From positions 62,001 through 126,000 of the forward strand of contig NZ_QCXY01000007.1 of NCBI RefSeq assembly GCF_003347495.1: a DNA stretch of 64,000 bases, read 5' to 3'. The stretch's first letter is position 1. The number at the start of each line of letters is the position of its first letter. The notes beneath the pieces were generated by a model that saw nothing but the letters and a program-made list of their open reading frames with translations, did no database searches and was not told the DNA's origin. The translations under genes were made by a program, and so were the position numbers. Positions 1-9,659 of the stretch are shown here, piece after piece. The DNA is from Pleomorphovibrio marinus. Its GTDB lineage: Bacteria; Bacteroidota; Bacteroidia; Cytophagales; Cyclobacteriaceae.

Positions 1-1
1 T

Positions 2-823
2 TTCCCCAATTTGTCATTGGAGAAGAGCATTGGAGAGCATCTTGGTCTGATGGGGGGGTATGCTAAACGAATTAACAGACCCACCCTAAACCAATTGGTG
101 CCTGCCGTATTTATGTTCAATGAAAACTCCCATTTTTTTGGTAATGCCGAACTCTTACCCGCAGTTATAAACAATTACCACTTCACGCTCAAGTGGAAAA
201 ACGCTTCCCTAGGCATTGAACACTCCCATCTATTAAATTCTCTTGTCCGGCATCAACCCAGCTTCGATCCACAGCGGGATGTGGTCATCTACAATTCGCA
301 AAATTTGGAACACCATGAAATTTCCAGCCTAAATTTCAATGCCCCTTGGATAATTACCCCTTTTTGGGACCTACAGTCCACCGTGCAACTTCAGCGCAAC
401 CACATGAAAGCCTCACATATGGGGGCTTACCTTTGGCATACCATTTACAACCTGCATTTTAACCTTAACAACTCTTTTGATATGGGAAATGGATGGTCAG
501 GGGAAATGGTATGGATTTATGATTCGAGAAGAAACATGGGTATATGGAGGTTTAGCCCTATTTCCGTGATAAACTTTGGGATAAGGAAACAACTGAAAGC
601 CAACCAGGGAACTATAAACCTATCCGTGACCGACATCCTAAATACCCAAAATTTCTTCTTAGCCACCGAATTACCTTACCCTTCATTCTCCACTAATTTT
701 GACCTTTATTTAAGAATGAGAGGGATTAGGATAAATTACATCAAAAGGTTCGGGCACTCAAAAATGAAGGCCATCAAAGTGGAATCTGCTTCAGAGGAGG
801 ACAAAAAGAGAGTGGATTTGTAA
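2..823 (+). CDS. TonB-dependent outer-membrane receptor, C-terminal part (5' end outside window)
   Basis: The reading frame is open to the left edge, so only the last 273 codons are present. The visible part is a beta-barrel end of the outer membrane protein beta-barrel type found in Bacteroidota receptors. Near the start it has the typical RINRPTLNQLVP segment (family pattern RxxRPxxxxLxP), followed by GNAELLP, which matches the usual GNPxLxPE turn. Near the end VTDILNTQ resembles the conserved VxDIFNT strand. Alternating hydrophobic strands run throughout. The ligand cannot be judged from this part. It lies 124 bases before an enolase-superfamily gene on the same strand, which may or may not be functionally linked. 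Confidence 0.75.
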   Translation, partial: FPNLSLEKSIGEHLGLMGGYAKRINRPTLNQLVPAVFMFNENSHFFGNAELLPAVINNYHFTLKWKNASLGIEHSHLLNSLVRHQPSFDPQRDVVIYNSQNLEHHEISSLNFNAPWIITPFWDLQSTVQLQRNHMKASHMGAYLWHTIYNLHFNLNNSFDMGNGWSGEMVWIYDSRRNMGIWRFSPISVINFGIRKQLKANQGTINLSVTDILNTQNFFLATELPYPSFSTNFDLYLRMRGIRINYIKRFGHSKMKAIKVESASEEDKKRVDL

Positions 824-947
824 GGGTGTGCCATTTTCTGTAAATAAGGATATTCCTGAGCAGATAAACCATTGGATTTTGCATAAAGTTTCTGGATGAT
901 ATTGCTAAAATGGTTAACTTTTGGAAAATCACAAAAAACCCAGAATA

Positions 948-2243
948 ATGAACAGAAACCGAAGAAGCTTTATCAACAAAGCCCTGGTGGGAGGAATGGC
1001 CATGGCAGCACCCTACCAGGGGTTTGGAACTAATCAATTTGTAAACAACCCTTGTGCCGAGGACCAAAACCCCAACTACCAAAAATTGGATGCAATTCTT
1101 CGGCAACCTGTCTTTAAAAAAGAACTTTTCGATCAGCCCGTGATCATCTCTTCGGTGGAGCTCCTGAAAAACAACCGGACTTTTATGTGCAGGGTGCGTT
1201 CCCAAGATGGGGCCGAGGGCATCTCGGTGGCTCACGGTATGATGAACACCTTTTACTCGATTTTGATGAACCACCTTCAAAGCATGTTTGTGGGTTTGGA
1301 TGCAAGGAGATTAGATGAAATTGTGGAAAAAGCCCTTATCTACAACATGAATTACAGGTACCTGCCCTTACCCATAGGTATCCCCCTGGCCACTGTGGAG
1401 TTTGCCATTTTGGACATGATGGGCAAGATAGCTAACAAACCCATAGGCGAATTGATTGGAAGCATTCATAATACCCACGTACCCGTTTACCAGGCCACGG
1501 AGTTTAGGGAAAAACCCGTAGAGGAATCCGTGGCGTTGATCAAAGCGGAAGTGGAGAAATACCAAGCCCAGGCAGTAAAAATCAAAGTGGGTGCTTTGAT
1601 GTTCATGACCAATGACCTGGACGCTAAGGGACCTGAGGGCAGAACTGAACAGATTATTCCTTTAATCAGGAAGACTTTTGGGGATGATATGCCTCTGTAC
1701 GCAGATGCAAACGGCTATTACCAGGATCCTAATGAGGCCATACGGGTAGGTCGATTATTGGAAGAATACGGTTACAAGTATTTTGAAGAGCCCACTCCCT
1801 GTTATTGGCATCATGGCACCAAAATGGTCAATGATGCCTTGACCCTTCCCGTGGCAGGAGGAGAGCAAGAACACAGTATTTACGGATTTAGGTGGCTGTT
1901 GGCAAATAATGGACTCGAAATCGTGCAGCCTAATCAATTTTACTTTGGCGGGATGATTAGGTCTATGAAGGTAGCTCAAATGGCTCATGCGATGGGAAAG
2001 ATCTGCACTCCGCATCTTTCCGGTGGATTTGATTACATTTATATGCTTCATTTTGTTTCGGCCATCCCGAATTCCGGTCCACATATTGAGTTTAAGGGAT
2101 ATACTGATATTCCCTTGGAATGTCCCACATCCACCCTACGGCTATTGCCGGACGGAACTATAAAGGTTCCTACTGGTCCTGGCTCAGGGATCACTATCGA
2201 TCCAGCCTTTATCGAGGCTAGTGAGGTTCTAAAAAAAGTTTAG
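948..2243 (+). CDS. Mandelate racemase/muconate lactonizing enzyme family protein (enolase superfamily), exported
   Basis: A 431-residue enolase-superfamily enzyme; these abstract a proton alpha to a carboxylate, usually in sugar-acid dehydration or racemisation. The N-terminus MNRNRRSFINKAL followed by an Ala/Gly-rich stretch looks like a twin-arginine or related export signal. The barrel carries KIK near residues 211-213 (the KxK base), DANG near 253, EEP near 280 and GGEQE near 306 as metal ligands, and TPHLSGG near 355 as the second catalytic His. I chose ATG 948 over an in-frame TTG at 921 because it begins right at the signal. The substrate is unknown. It is one of three members of this superfamily in the window. 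Confidence 0.85.
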   Translation: MNRNRRSFINKALVGGMAMAAPYQGFGTNQFVNNPCAEDQNPNYQKLDAILRQPVFKKELFDQPVIISSVELLKNNRTFMCRVRSQDGAEGISVAHGMMNTFYSILMNHLQSMFVGLDARRLDEIVEKALIYNMNYRYLPLPIGIPLATVEFAILDMMGKIANKPIGELIGSIHNTHVPVYQATEFREKPVEESVALIKAEVEKYQAQAVKIKVGALMFMTNDLDAKGPEGRTEQIIPLIRKTFGDDMPLYADANGYYQDPNEAIRVGRLLEEYGYKYFEEPTPCYWHHGTKMVNDALTLPVAGGEQEHSIYGFRWLLANNGLEIVQPNQFYFGGMIRSMKVAQMAHAMGKICTPHLSGGFDYIYMLHFVSAIPNSGPHIEFKGYTDIPLECPTSTLRLLPDGTIKVPTGPGSGITIDPAFIEASEVLKKV

Positions 2244-2508
2244 TGGGTTCACATTAATATCCGTAGGTATTTTCCAGAAATTTTTTAGGGGCATTCAGAG
2301 CGCTCCAATTACCGCTGTCTGTTTATTGGATGCAGGAAGGAAAATCCTGGCAGGCTAATTATTACTGTTGGGTACCGCTAACAAAAAACCTTCTCTTCCT
2401 GGTCCACAAAATAGTATCATGCTTATTAATTATCCATAAATCTTGCTTGATTTGCAATCATCTTTCGAACATTCACGTTAATTAGCTTGGGTTAGCCAGA
2501 GCGAAAAA

Positions 2509-5500
2509 ATGAAAAAAGTAATAATAGGGGTTTCAATAGTTTTTTTTATCCTTGTAGTAGGGGTTGTGGGGGCGGTGATCGGTATTTACAAAAACCAAAA
2601 GGTCTTGACGCAAAAGGCATTGGCAAGCCTGAATGAACAATTTGTCGGGGAATTGGTGGTGGAAGATTCGTACATTTCTCCCTTTGCCCAGTTTCCATAT
2701 ATCTCCATTGATTTAAGGGGGGTAAGTTTTTATCCAAACAAGGAAAGATCAGGCAAGGCCCTTTACGAGGCGGAAGACCTATATTTGGGGTTTGACATTA
2801 TCGGTATTTTGAAGGGAGACTTTCAAATTAAGCGGATAAAAATCGCCAATGGGCATCTTGACATAAGGAAAGACGGAGCCGGGCAAATTAACTTGGTCAC
2901 CGCAAAAAACTTATCGCCAACAGAAAAGGACGTGGCAGAGAAGGATTCGGAATTGGAATTTGATTTGCAGGATTTCAGGTTGGATAATTTTGTTATTTCC
3001 TATTTCGATGAACTTACCCAGCAAGAGATCATCACTAACATTGGCAACCTTGGGGCAAAGGTGAAACTGATAAAGGACCATGTCTATTTGGATGTAGAAT
3101 CAGATATGGTATTGGATGTCATTACGAATGGGAAACCCTCTTTTTTCTCCCAAAAGCACCTGGTTTTGGACTGGGAAATGGATTACCACCAAACCTTGGA
3201 AGTATTGACTATACTGCCCTCCAAGCTAAGGCTTGAGGCTTCTTTGTTCACGCTGGAGGGGAAGGTAGATATAAAAGACGACCTGAATACAGACCTTAAA
3301 TTATATGGGGAAAAACCCGATTTCAATGTTTTTGCTGCTTTTGCCCCTTCGGAAGTTGCCGAAACCCTAAAACGCTACAAGAATGAGGGACAGATTTATT
3401 TTCTTGGTACCATCAGGGGAAAAATGGCAGATGGCCAAATGCCAGCTGTGTCGGTGGAGTTTGGTTGTGATAATGCCTATTTTGTAAATACGGCGGTGGA
3501 AAAAAGGGTGGACGACCTTCGCTTCGCAGGGTATTTCACCAATGGCAAGGAGCGTACCCTGCAAAGTTCCGAACTTCGGCTGCAGAATTTCTATGCCAAA
3601 CCGGAGGAAGGGGTCTTCCAGGGTCGACTGGTAATCAGGAATTTTGAGGATCCCTATATTAAGGTAAATCTTCACGCCGATTTGGACCTACAGTTTTTGG
3701 GTCAGTTTTTTGAGATAGAAGGGCTGCAAAGTCTAAGGGGGAATATCCTTTTGGACATGGACTTTGATGAGTTGGTGGATTTGGACATGCCGGAACAGGG
3801 GTTGGCGCAACTCAAAGAGGGACTTGACAGCGAGCTTACCATTAAGAACCTCAGCTTTGTTATTCCCGATTATCCATTTCCGGTGAATAACGTGAATGGA
3901 CATGCTGTCATGGAAAAGGGAAAAATCAAATTGGATGGGTTGTCCTTTACCATAGGCGACTCTGATTTTTCCTTCGCTGGGAATCTGAGTGACTTCCCGG
4001 CCGTTTTTCATGGATGGGATAAACCTATAACTGCCGAACTAAACGCCAAGTCCAACAAGGTGGATGTTCAGCAATTGCTCTCCCATGATTCGGTATTGAT
4101 GGCTCTTTCCGATGAGCTAATCAGCAATTTTGAGGTGAAGTTGGCATTTGAAGGTTCTGCAAATGAATTTACCCAGTTTGAATACCTCCCTAAGGGTAAA
4201 TTGAGGATTGATGATTTTCATGCCAAGTTAAAGAACTATCCCCACGAGTTTCACGATTTTGATGCACTTATCACCATTACCGATACGGACTTGTCAGTAG
4301 AGGACTTCAATGGTAACTTGGACACCACCGATTTTCACTTTACTGGCTTGTTTTCGAATTACCCCAAGTGGTTTATGGAAGTTCCAAAAGGGGACAGCAG
4401 TTTTGAATTCGACCTTAGGTCGAATTATATTCGGGTATTGGATTTGTTGACGTATCAGGGACAAAATTACCTTCCGGACGATTATCGGGATGAGGAGATA
4501 AGTAATTTATTGATCAAAGGTAAGTTGGACTTGCATTATGATTCTATTTTTAGGTCCGCAGACTTACTAATTGATCATTTTCAGGGTAAGCTGAACGTAC
4601 ACCCCCTGAAATTGGAGGAATTTAGAGGGAGGCTTCATTTTGAAGATGGAAACGTGCTGATGGAGAATTTTGGTGGCAGAATGGGGCAAAGTGATTTTGA
4701 GGTAGACTTGGCCTATTTTGCGGGAGAGGACATTACACAAAAGTCGCGACCTAATGCCTTCCATCTCAGGGCAAAGGCACTTGACTTGGATGCCCTGATG
4801 AACTATGACCCAAAGTCTACCGCCGAGGTAAACCACGCAGATACCTTTAATATCTTTGAGCTTCCTTTTTCTGATATGAATTTTAAAGCTGAAATAGGGA
4901 GGATGAACTACCATTCCTATTGGCTAGAAGACGTATATGCAAATGCCCGAACCTCTGGTGACCATTATCTGTATGTGGACAGCTTGTCCCTGAAAGTGGC
5001 AGATGGAAGTTTAGGCATGTCAGGGTACTTTAATGGTTCCGATCCTGAAAACATTTATTTCCATAGTACCATGAAAGCGGATAAGCTGGATATAGACAAG
5101 CTCATGGTGAAGTTCGACAATTTTGGACAGGATGTGATGATCAATGAAAATTTGCATGGAAGGGTGAGCGGGACAATAGAAAGCAAGTTTTTGGTACATC
5201 CGGACCTGACTCCCATCATTGAAAAGAGTGAAGCCCATATGGATCTCACCGTCTACCAAGGCAGTTTGGTCAATTTCACCCCCTTGGAAGCCATGTCCAC
5301 CTATTTTAAAGACAAGAACCTGATGATGGTGAGGTTTGATACCTTACAAAACAAAATGGATCTTAAAGATGGGGTGTTGCATATTCCCAATATGAACATC
5401 AATTCTAGCCTGGGTTACATTGAACTTTCCGGGCGGCAGAGTTTGGATTTGAATATGGACTATTTTATAAGGGTGCCCTTGGGCATGGTGACTCAGGTAG

Positions 5501-5664
5501 GCTTCCGTTCTCTTTTTGCAGGAAGAAATAGGCAAGAGATAGATACAGAACAAGAAGATGCCATTGTTTATAGGGATCAGAATCGCCGTATCCGTTTTGT
5601 AAATTTGAAAATTTCAGGCAACCCTGAAAATTACGAGGTGTCCTTAGGAAGGGATAGGAATTGA
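2509..5664 (+). CDS. AsmA-like envelope protein
   Basis: A 1051-residue protein with one N-terminal membrane helix (about residues 3-27) followed by a long beta-rich periplasmic region full of short alternating strands, the layout of AsmA/TamB-type proteins. The segment after the helix (LNEQFVGELVVEDSYISPF) and the C-terminal part with repeated MDLTVYQGSL- and LNMDYFIRVPLG-like strands resemble the AsmA C-terminal region of Bacteroidota. Family members are thought to bridge inner and outer membranes for phospholipid transport or assembly; that role is inferred from the family. It stands alone, with 265 bases upstream and a tiny ORF downstream. Confidence 0.8.
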   Translation: MKKVIIGVSIVFFILVVGVVGAVIGIYKNQKVLTQKALASLNEQFVGELVVEDSYISPFAQFPYISIDLRGVSFYPNKERSGKALYEAEDLYLGFDIIGILKGDFQIKRIKIANGHLDIRKDGAGQINLVTAKNLSPTEKDVAEKDSELEFDLQDFRLDNFVISYFDELTQQEIITNIGNLGAKVKLIKDHVYLDVESDMVLDVITNGKPSFFSQKHLVLDWEMDYHQTLEVLTILPSKLRLEASLFTLEGKVDIKDDLNTDLKLYGEKPDFNVFAAFAPSEVAETLKRYKNEGQIYFLGTIRGKMADGQMPAVSVEFGCDNAYFVNTAVEKRVDDLRFAGYFTNGKERTLQSSELRLQNFYAKPEEGVFQGRLVIRNFEDPYIKVNLHADLDLQFLGQFFEIEGLQSLRGNILLDMDFDELVDLDMPEQGLAQLKEGLDSELTIKNLSFVIPDYPFPVNNVNGHAVMEKGKIKLDGLSFTIGDSDFSFAGNLSDFPAVFHGWDKPITAELNAKSNKVDVQQLLSHDSVLMALSDELISNFEVKLAFEGSANEFTQFEYLPKGKLRIDDFHAKLKNYPHEFHDFDALITITDTDLSVEDFNGNLDTTDFHFTGLFSNYPKWFMEVPKGDSSFEFDLRSNYIRVLDLLTYQGQNYLPDDYRDEEISNLLIKGKLDLHYDSIFRSADLLIDHFQGKLNVHPLKLEEFRGRLHFEDGNVLMENFGGRMGQSDFEVDLAYFAGEDITQKSRPNAFHLRAKALDLDALMNYDPKSTAEVNHADTFNIFELPFSDMNFKAEIGRMNYHSYWLEDVYANARTSGDHYLYVDSLSLKVADGSLGMSGYFNGSDPENIYFHSTMKADKLDIDKLMVKFDNFGQDVMINENLHGRVSGTIESKFLVHPDLTPIIEKSEAHMDLTVYQGSLVNFTPLEAMSTYFKDKNLMMVRFDTLQNKMDLKDGVLHIPNMNINSSLGYIELSGRQSLDLNMDYFIRVPLGMVTQVGFRSLFAGRNRQEIDTEQEDAIVYRDQNRRIRFVNLKISGNPENYEVSLGRDRN

Positions 5665-5724
5665 CAGCCCTATATGCCCTATTAAAATTATAATTGGGGG
5701 AAGAAGATACCCTAAAACCAAAAC

Positions 5725-5746
5725 TAAAAAACAATTATAAACACAT
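5725..5746 (+). repeat. Remnant of the dispersed repeat family (terminal motif only)
   Basis: A short stretch ending in CAATTATAAACACAT matches the terminal motif of the dispersed repeat (end of the copy at 53564-53815) at about 20 of 21 positions. No further repeat sequence is seen to its left, so this is at most a remnant. It lies about 97 bases upstream of a small ORF on the same strand. Confidence 0.4.
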
Positions 5747-5842
5747 CGATACCCAATTTTTTAATATAAATTAAAAAATTACCGCCCATCCTCTTTTTTT
5801 ACCTAAAACAATTTTGTAATTTGAAACCAAAATGGTAGGGCT

Positions 5843-6052
5843 ATGGAAAAATTGCTTGTGATTTTGGTTTTAGGTATCAGTGCCTCTATGGCCGTAATTC
5901 CCCTATTGGATTCTTATATTAACATTTCCCTCAACATTGACTCCGTCAAGGTGAGAATGGAGGGTGAGTCCTTGACAGAGTATATAGACGAAGGATTGAT
6001 GGAAATCTTAAACCTGGATGAGCTTGCCCAAGCCTCCACTACTTCTGAATAA
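5843..6052 (+). CDS. Small hypothetical membrane-anchored or secreted protein (69 aa)
   Basis: I do not recognise this protein. It opens with a hydrophobic stretch (about residues 3-23) that could be a signal peptide or a single membrane helix. After it comes a mixed segment with an acidic end (ESLTEYIDEGLMEILNLDEL). The ATG follows an A/T-rich region, and an imperfect -7-like TAATTTG lies about 20 bases upstream. Its length, plausible composition and its position in an otherwise gene-free 617-base gap support coding, but no family match is visible. Spurious translation remains possible. Confidence 0.45.
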   Translation: MEKLLVILVLGISASMAVIPLLDSYINISLNIDSVKVRMEGESLTEYIDEGLMEILNLDELAQASTTSE

Positions 6053-6219
6053 TTTTTGATTGGTAATTACAGGATGCACTGCTGATTTAGTAAGGTAGTA
6101 CAGAGTTTTTTTATTCCTTGATTCCTCTTTGCGGATAACACCTTTACTCCGTGTTGGTCATGTACCTTCAAGAAACAGCTTTTATGTAGATCATCCCACT
6201 CCTTCTGAACTATGCTCGG

Positions 6220-6248
6220 TTGAAAGGATGGGCTTGAACGTAAATTTG
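6220..6248 (+). promoter_or_regulatory. Bacteroidota-type promoter of the NYN-domain gene
   Basis: TTG at 6220-6222 and a perfect TAAATTTG at 6241-6248 are separated by 18 bases, which fits the TTG / TAnnTTTG consensus. A second perfect box (TATCTTTG, 6251-6258) follows directly. The gene starts at 6282, giving a short leader of about 25 bases. This also supports the downstream ATG as the true start. Confidence 0.65.
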
Positions 6249-6281
6249 CCTATCTTTGCCCTTCATTTTCAAGCCCAAACC

Positions 6282-7007
6282 ATGAATAAAGATATAAACT
6301 TGGCAGTGCTGATAGATGCGGACAATATCCCAGCCAACCACGTAAAAGAAATGATGGAGGAAATTGCCAAATATGGCAACCCAACTGTCAAAAGGATTTA
6401 TGGGGACTGGACCAAACCCCATTTAGGCAAGTGGAAAAACGTGTTGTTGGAAAACGCCATCAACCCCATGCAGCAATACGGGTATACAACAGGGAAAAAT
6501 GCTACCGATTCCGCCATGATCATTGATGCAATGGATATCCTGTATTCGGGCAAGGTCAATGGGTTTTGCATTGTTTCCAGTGATAGTGACTTTACCAGGT
6601 TGGCCACCAGGCTAAGGGAAGCCGGAATGATGGTGATAGGTCTTGGGGAGAAGAAAACTCCCGATCCCTTTATCGTGGCCTGTGATAAATTTATTTATGT
6701 GGAAATTCTCAGACAGGATGAGGCTGAAATTAAGGAAAAGGATGGGAAAGGTAAGGAGTTGGACAAAGTAAGTCCTAAACTCATTCGTTTAATCGCCAGT
6801 ACCATTAATGACCTTGGGGATGACGATGGTTGGGCATTTTTGGGAGACGTAGGTAATTTACTCCAAAAAAAGCAGCCTAACTTTGATGCAAGAAACTATG
6901 GTTTCCCCAAACTTACACCTCTAATCCGTTCCATTGACAAATTTGAAGTGGAAGAGAGGGAAAACCAGAGAGGAAAGTATAAGTTAGTATATGTCAGGAA
7001 CAAATAA
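6282..7007 (+). CDS. NYN-domain RNase-like protein with C-terminal LOTUS/OST-HTH domain
   Basis: A 241-residue protein. Residues about 5-140 form a NYN (PIN-like) domain with acidic residues expected for metal-dependent RNA cleavage: VLIDADN at the start, TDSAMIIDAMD in the middle and VSSDSDF later. After a charged linker, residues about 165-240 resemble a LOTUS/OST-HTH RNA-binding domain (LIRLIASTINDLG...WAFLGDVGNLL...NYGFPKLTPLI). This pairing is known in bacteria and suggests RNA binding plus cleavage, but no target is known. The frame is open further upstream to 6129, but ATG 6282 sits right behind a consensus promoter, so that start was chosen. Confidence 0.85.
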   Translation: MNKDINLAVLIDADNIPANHVKEMMEEIAKYGNPTVKRIYGDWTKPHLGKWKNVLLENAINPMQQYGYTTGKNATDSAMIIDAMDILYSGKVNGFCIVSSDSDFTRLATRLREAGMMVIGLGEKKTPDPFIVACDKFIYVEILRQDEAEIKEKDGKGKELDKVSPKLIRLIASTINDLGDDDGWAFLGDVGNLLQKKQPNFDARNYGFPKLTPLIRSIDKFEVEERENQRGKYKLVYVRNK

Positions 7008-7054
7008 GGAGTTGCCAATTGCCCCATACACAAATAATTTCTACAGGAAATATC

Positions 7055-7633
7055 CTAATTTTTCGTTAATATTTTGAATTGATCCATCACTTTGTAGGTA
7101 GCCCTGGTCAGGTCAATGTGGATATTAGGAGAGTCGTAATCAAAATAAGCAGATGTGTATCCTTGCCAAACAGTGTTCCCCTTTTTGTGGTCGATGACCA
7201 AAACTACTAGCATCCCATCGTTTTGGGTATATTTCACACTGTTGTAGTTTTCTCTCATTTTTTCTCTCGCCAAGCTATCAGGTTCTTCCTCTAGTAGTTC
7301 AATGCCTTGCTTCTTAAGCCAGAAATCAAAATCCGGTTGGTTATATCCTCTATATCTTACTTCACTAAGGTACAGTTTGTAAATAATCAGCAGGTCTGGA
7401 TTGTTGTCTTTCATCCTGAAGCCTTGAGAACCCAGCCTGGAAGAGATGGTCTTTTCAATGACATCTCCATAAGCGTTGGTGTTCCTTCCTTCTTCCTCTA
7501 CAAATCCAAAGGTTCTGTACTTCTTAAAAGCACCTCTGTAGTTGTAGTCATATTCTGCCACGAAATCTCTTTGAGACAAACACGCTGATGTGAATATCAG
7601 CAAAACAATGATGAAGTAGTTTAAATGTTTCAT
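7055..7633 (-). CDS. DUF4136 domain-containing lipoprotein
   Basis: A 192-residue protein with a lipoprotein signal (hydrophobic run, then TSAC, with Cys near residue 18). The rest matches DUF4136: an early DYNYRGAFKKYRTFGF segment, then IEKTISSRLGSQGF, then DLLIIYKLYL, and a closing segment with VWQGYTSAY. Members are common in Bacteroidota envelopes and have no established function. It is convergent with the NYN gene, separated by 47 bases, with no clear terminator between them. A TATATTTG box at 7771-7778 on the minus strand could serve it but lacks a correctly spaced -33 element. Confidence 0.8.
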   Translation of the reverse strand: MKHLNYFIIVLLIFTSACLSQRDFVAEYDYNYRGAFKKYRTFGFVEEEGRNTNAYGDVIEKTISSRLGSQGFRMKDNNPDLLIIYKLYLSEVRYRGYNQPDFDFWLKKQGIELLEEEPDSLAREKMRENYNSVKYTQNDGMLVVLVIDHKKGNTVWQGYTSAYFDYDSPNIHIDLTRATYKVMDQFKILTKN

Positions 7634-7985
7634 ACATGTTTTTTTTGGTAGGGATAAATTGATTTTAAATATGTCGGTAAAGTTTAATTTTGAATTAAGG
7701 AAGGCTGAAAGGCCTAAACTTCATAATACCTTAACAACCTCATGCTTTATTTTTTGTTTATCAATTAGGCCAAATATAATATTTAGCTAATTTTAGTGAT
7801 TTCCATTTCAACATGCAAGTAATTATTAATTAAATTACTGATCTATTCCTCTGAGCGTTAGTGAACTAAAGTGATAATAGGCCTATTTTGGCCGTATTAA
7901 GGGATTTTGCCTTTTTTATACAAAAAAATGCCGTCTAAATTTTAGACGACATTTTTTTTGACCTAAAAAAACAGGAAATGGTAGG
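7634..7985. other. 352-base intergenic region, mostly AT-rich
   Basis: No convincing reading frame is present. It contains the upstream region of the DUF4136 gene (with a TATATTTG box at 7771-7778, minus strand) and, at its right end, the terminator of the ribulokinase gene. Nothing else stands out. Confidence 0.5.
7922..7959 (-). terminator. Intrinsic terminator of the ribulokinase gene
   Basis: A run of A, an interrupted hairpin centred on GTCTAAA-T-TTTAGAC with extended pairing ATG/CAT, and a run of T. It is symmetrical enough to act on both strands. It lies 27 bases beyond the stop codon of the minus-strand ribulokinase gene. Confidence 0.75.
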
Positions 7986-9659
7986 TTAGTTACCGAAAGT
8001 GTGGGACTCTATAAATTCCCCAAAACTCAGGTATTTTTCATAGCGTTTTTGATAAATCAGAACCCGTTCGGGGTTTGGGTGATAAACCTTGTCAAACCCG
8101 TTTCCCATAGTAGTAATTGCAGTAGGCAAGTCTGGGTGAATTCCTGCTGCAACAGATGCGTACATGGCAGCACCAAGTGCTGGGGCTTGTTCAGCACTGG
8201 CAACCTTTATGGGCATATCCAATACTTCCGAGAGTGTTTGCATCACAAAGGAGGACTTTTTGGCGACTCCCCCCAGGCCTATGACCGAGTCTATGGTTAC
8301 GCCTTCTTCCCTGAACCTATCGATGATCTTTTTTGACCCAAAACTTATGGCTTCGACAAGGGCCTTAAAAACATAAGCTGCATCTGTACCCATGGAAAGC
8401 CCCATGATGGCCCCCTTGAGTTGTTGGTTTGCATCTGGGGTTCTTCGGCCGTTAATCCAGTCCAGCGCCAAAGGATCGTTTTCCGACAGGGGGAGCTTTT
8501 CTGCTTTGGCAGTAAGGCTGGATAATAACGAACCTTCCAACTCCTGAATCAAGGTGTTTTTTCCCGCCTCATCCAGTGAGGGAGATTGCAATATGATTTC
8601 TTCCACAGTCCCCTGAACTAGATTTTTAAACCACGCTAGCACATCCCCAAATCCGGATTGCCCAGCCTCTAAGCCAATGGCACCTGGCAACACTGAACCA
8701 TCCACTTGCCCACAGATGCCTTTCACTAGGTTATTGCCCAATTCTTGGTAGGGTGCTACCATGATGTCGCAGGTAGAGGTCCCCATTACTTTTACCAAGG
8801 ATTTTTCAGTAATTTCTCCTCCCACTGCTCCTGCATGGGCATCAAAGGTACCGACTGCAACCACCGTTTCTTCGCTTAGTCCAGTAATCTTCGCCCATTT
8901 GGGACAAAGTGTGCCGGCGGCTTGGTCTGAAGTATGGGTGTTGGTGTAAAGCCTGTCCTTGAGTGTTGCCAGGTAAGAGTCCAACTGCTCCAAAAAAGCC
9001 TTGTCAGGTAGGCCTCCCCAGCTTTCGTGCCATAAGGCCTTGTGCCCTGCAGCACATCTGCTCCTTTTGAGCGACAAAGGATCCCTCTTGCCTGTGAGTA
9101 TCCCTGTGATAAAGTCGCAATGCTCCACCCAGCTGAAGGCCTTTTCTTTTATGGCTTTATTTTTTCTTACCGTATGTAATATTTTGGCCCAAAACCATTC
9201 CGAGGAATAAATCCCCCCCTCGTATTTGGTAAAATCCTCACCGCCCCAGTTTCTGGCTAGGTGATTGATTTCATCAGCTTCCTGGATGGCAGTATGGTCT
9301 TTCCATAGGATCATCATGGCATCCGGGTCTTGGGCATAGTCATCTAACAATGCTAAACTCTCCCCCTTCTGGTCCACTGGTAGGGGAGAGGAACCGGTAG
9401 TGTCCACACAAATTCCCTTAATGTCTTTCGCTTCTATAGAACTTTCCTTTACCACCGCCTGCAGGCAATGCTGGAGACCCTCAATATGGTCTGAAGGATG
9501 CTGTCTAAATTGGTTTTTCTTTGGGTCACAGAAATCCCCTTTTTTCCACCTAGGATAGGGATACACTTCCGAGGAAATGGTTTTTCCATTTGTGGCATCC
9601 ACTAAAACTGCCCTTACTGAGTCTGTTCCAAAATCTACACCGATCACGTAGTTGTCCAT
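7986..9659 (-). CDS. araB: Ribulokinase (FGGY kinase family)
   Basis: A 557-residue FGGY-family sugar kinase, expected to convert L-ribulose plus ATP to L-ribulose 5-phosphate. The N-terminus has GVDFGTDSVRAVLVD (ATPase phosphate-1 motif) and the middle has DTTGSSPLPVD and CGQVDGSVLPGAIGLEAGQSG, both typical of AraB rather than xylulokinase. GLGGVAKKSSFVMQTLSEV near the C-terminus is the adenosine region. Length fits AraB (about 550-570). ATG 9659 was chosen over an in-frame TTG at 9710 because the family motif starts there. No araA, araD or transporter lies nearby, so it is an isolated pentose gene; another pentulose substrate is possible. Confidence 0.85.
   Translation of the reverse strand: MDNYVIGVDFGTDSVRAVLVDATNGKTISSEVYPYPRWKKGDFCDPKKNQFRQHPSDHIEGLQHCLQAVVKESSIEAKDIKGICVDTTGSSPLPVDQKGESLALLDDYAQDPDAMMILWKDHTAIQEADEINHLARNWGGEDFTKYEGGIYSSEWFWAKILHTVRKNKAIKEKAFSWVEHCDFITGILTGKRDPLSLKRSRCAAGHKALWHESWGGLPDKAFLEQLDSYLATLKDRLYTNTHTSDQAAGTLCPKWAKITGLSEETVVAVGTFDAHAGAVGGEITEKSLVKVMGTSTCDIMVAPYQELGNNLVKGICGQVDGSVLPGAIGLEAGQSGFGDVLAWFKNLVQGTVEEIILQSPSLDEAGKNTLIQELEGSLLSSLTAKAEKLPLSENDPLALDWINGRRTPDANQQLKGAIMGLSMGTDAAYVFKALVEAISFGSKKIIDRFREEGVTIDSVIGLGGVAKKSSFVMQTLSEVLDMPIKVASAEQAPALGAAMYASVAAGIHPDLPTAITTMGNGFDKVYHPNPERVLIYQKRYEKYLSFGEFIESHTFGN

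Noticed and set aside
774-1280. A 168-codon minus-strand frame opposite the first enolase gene
   Set aside because: It overlaps two convincing plus-strand genes and resembles no protein family.
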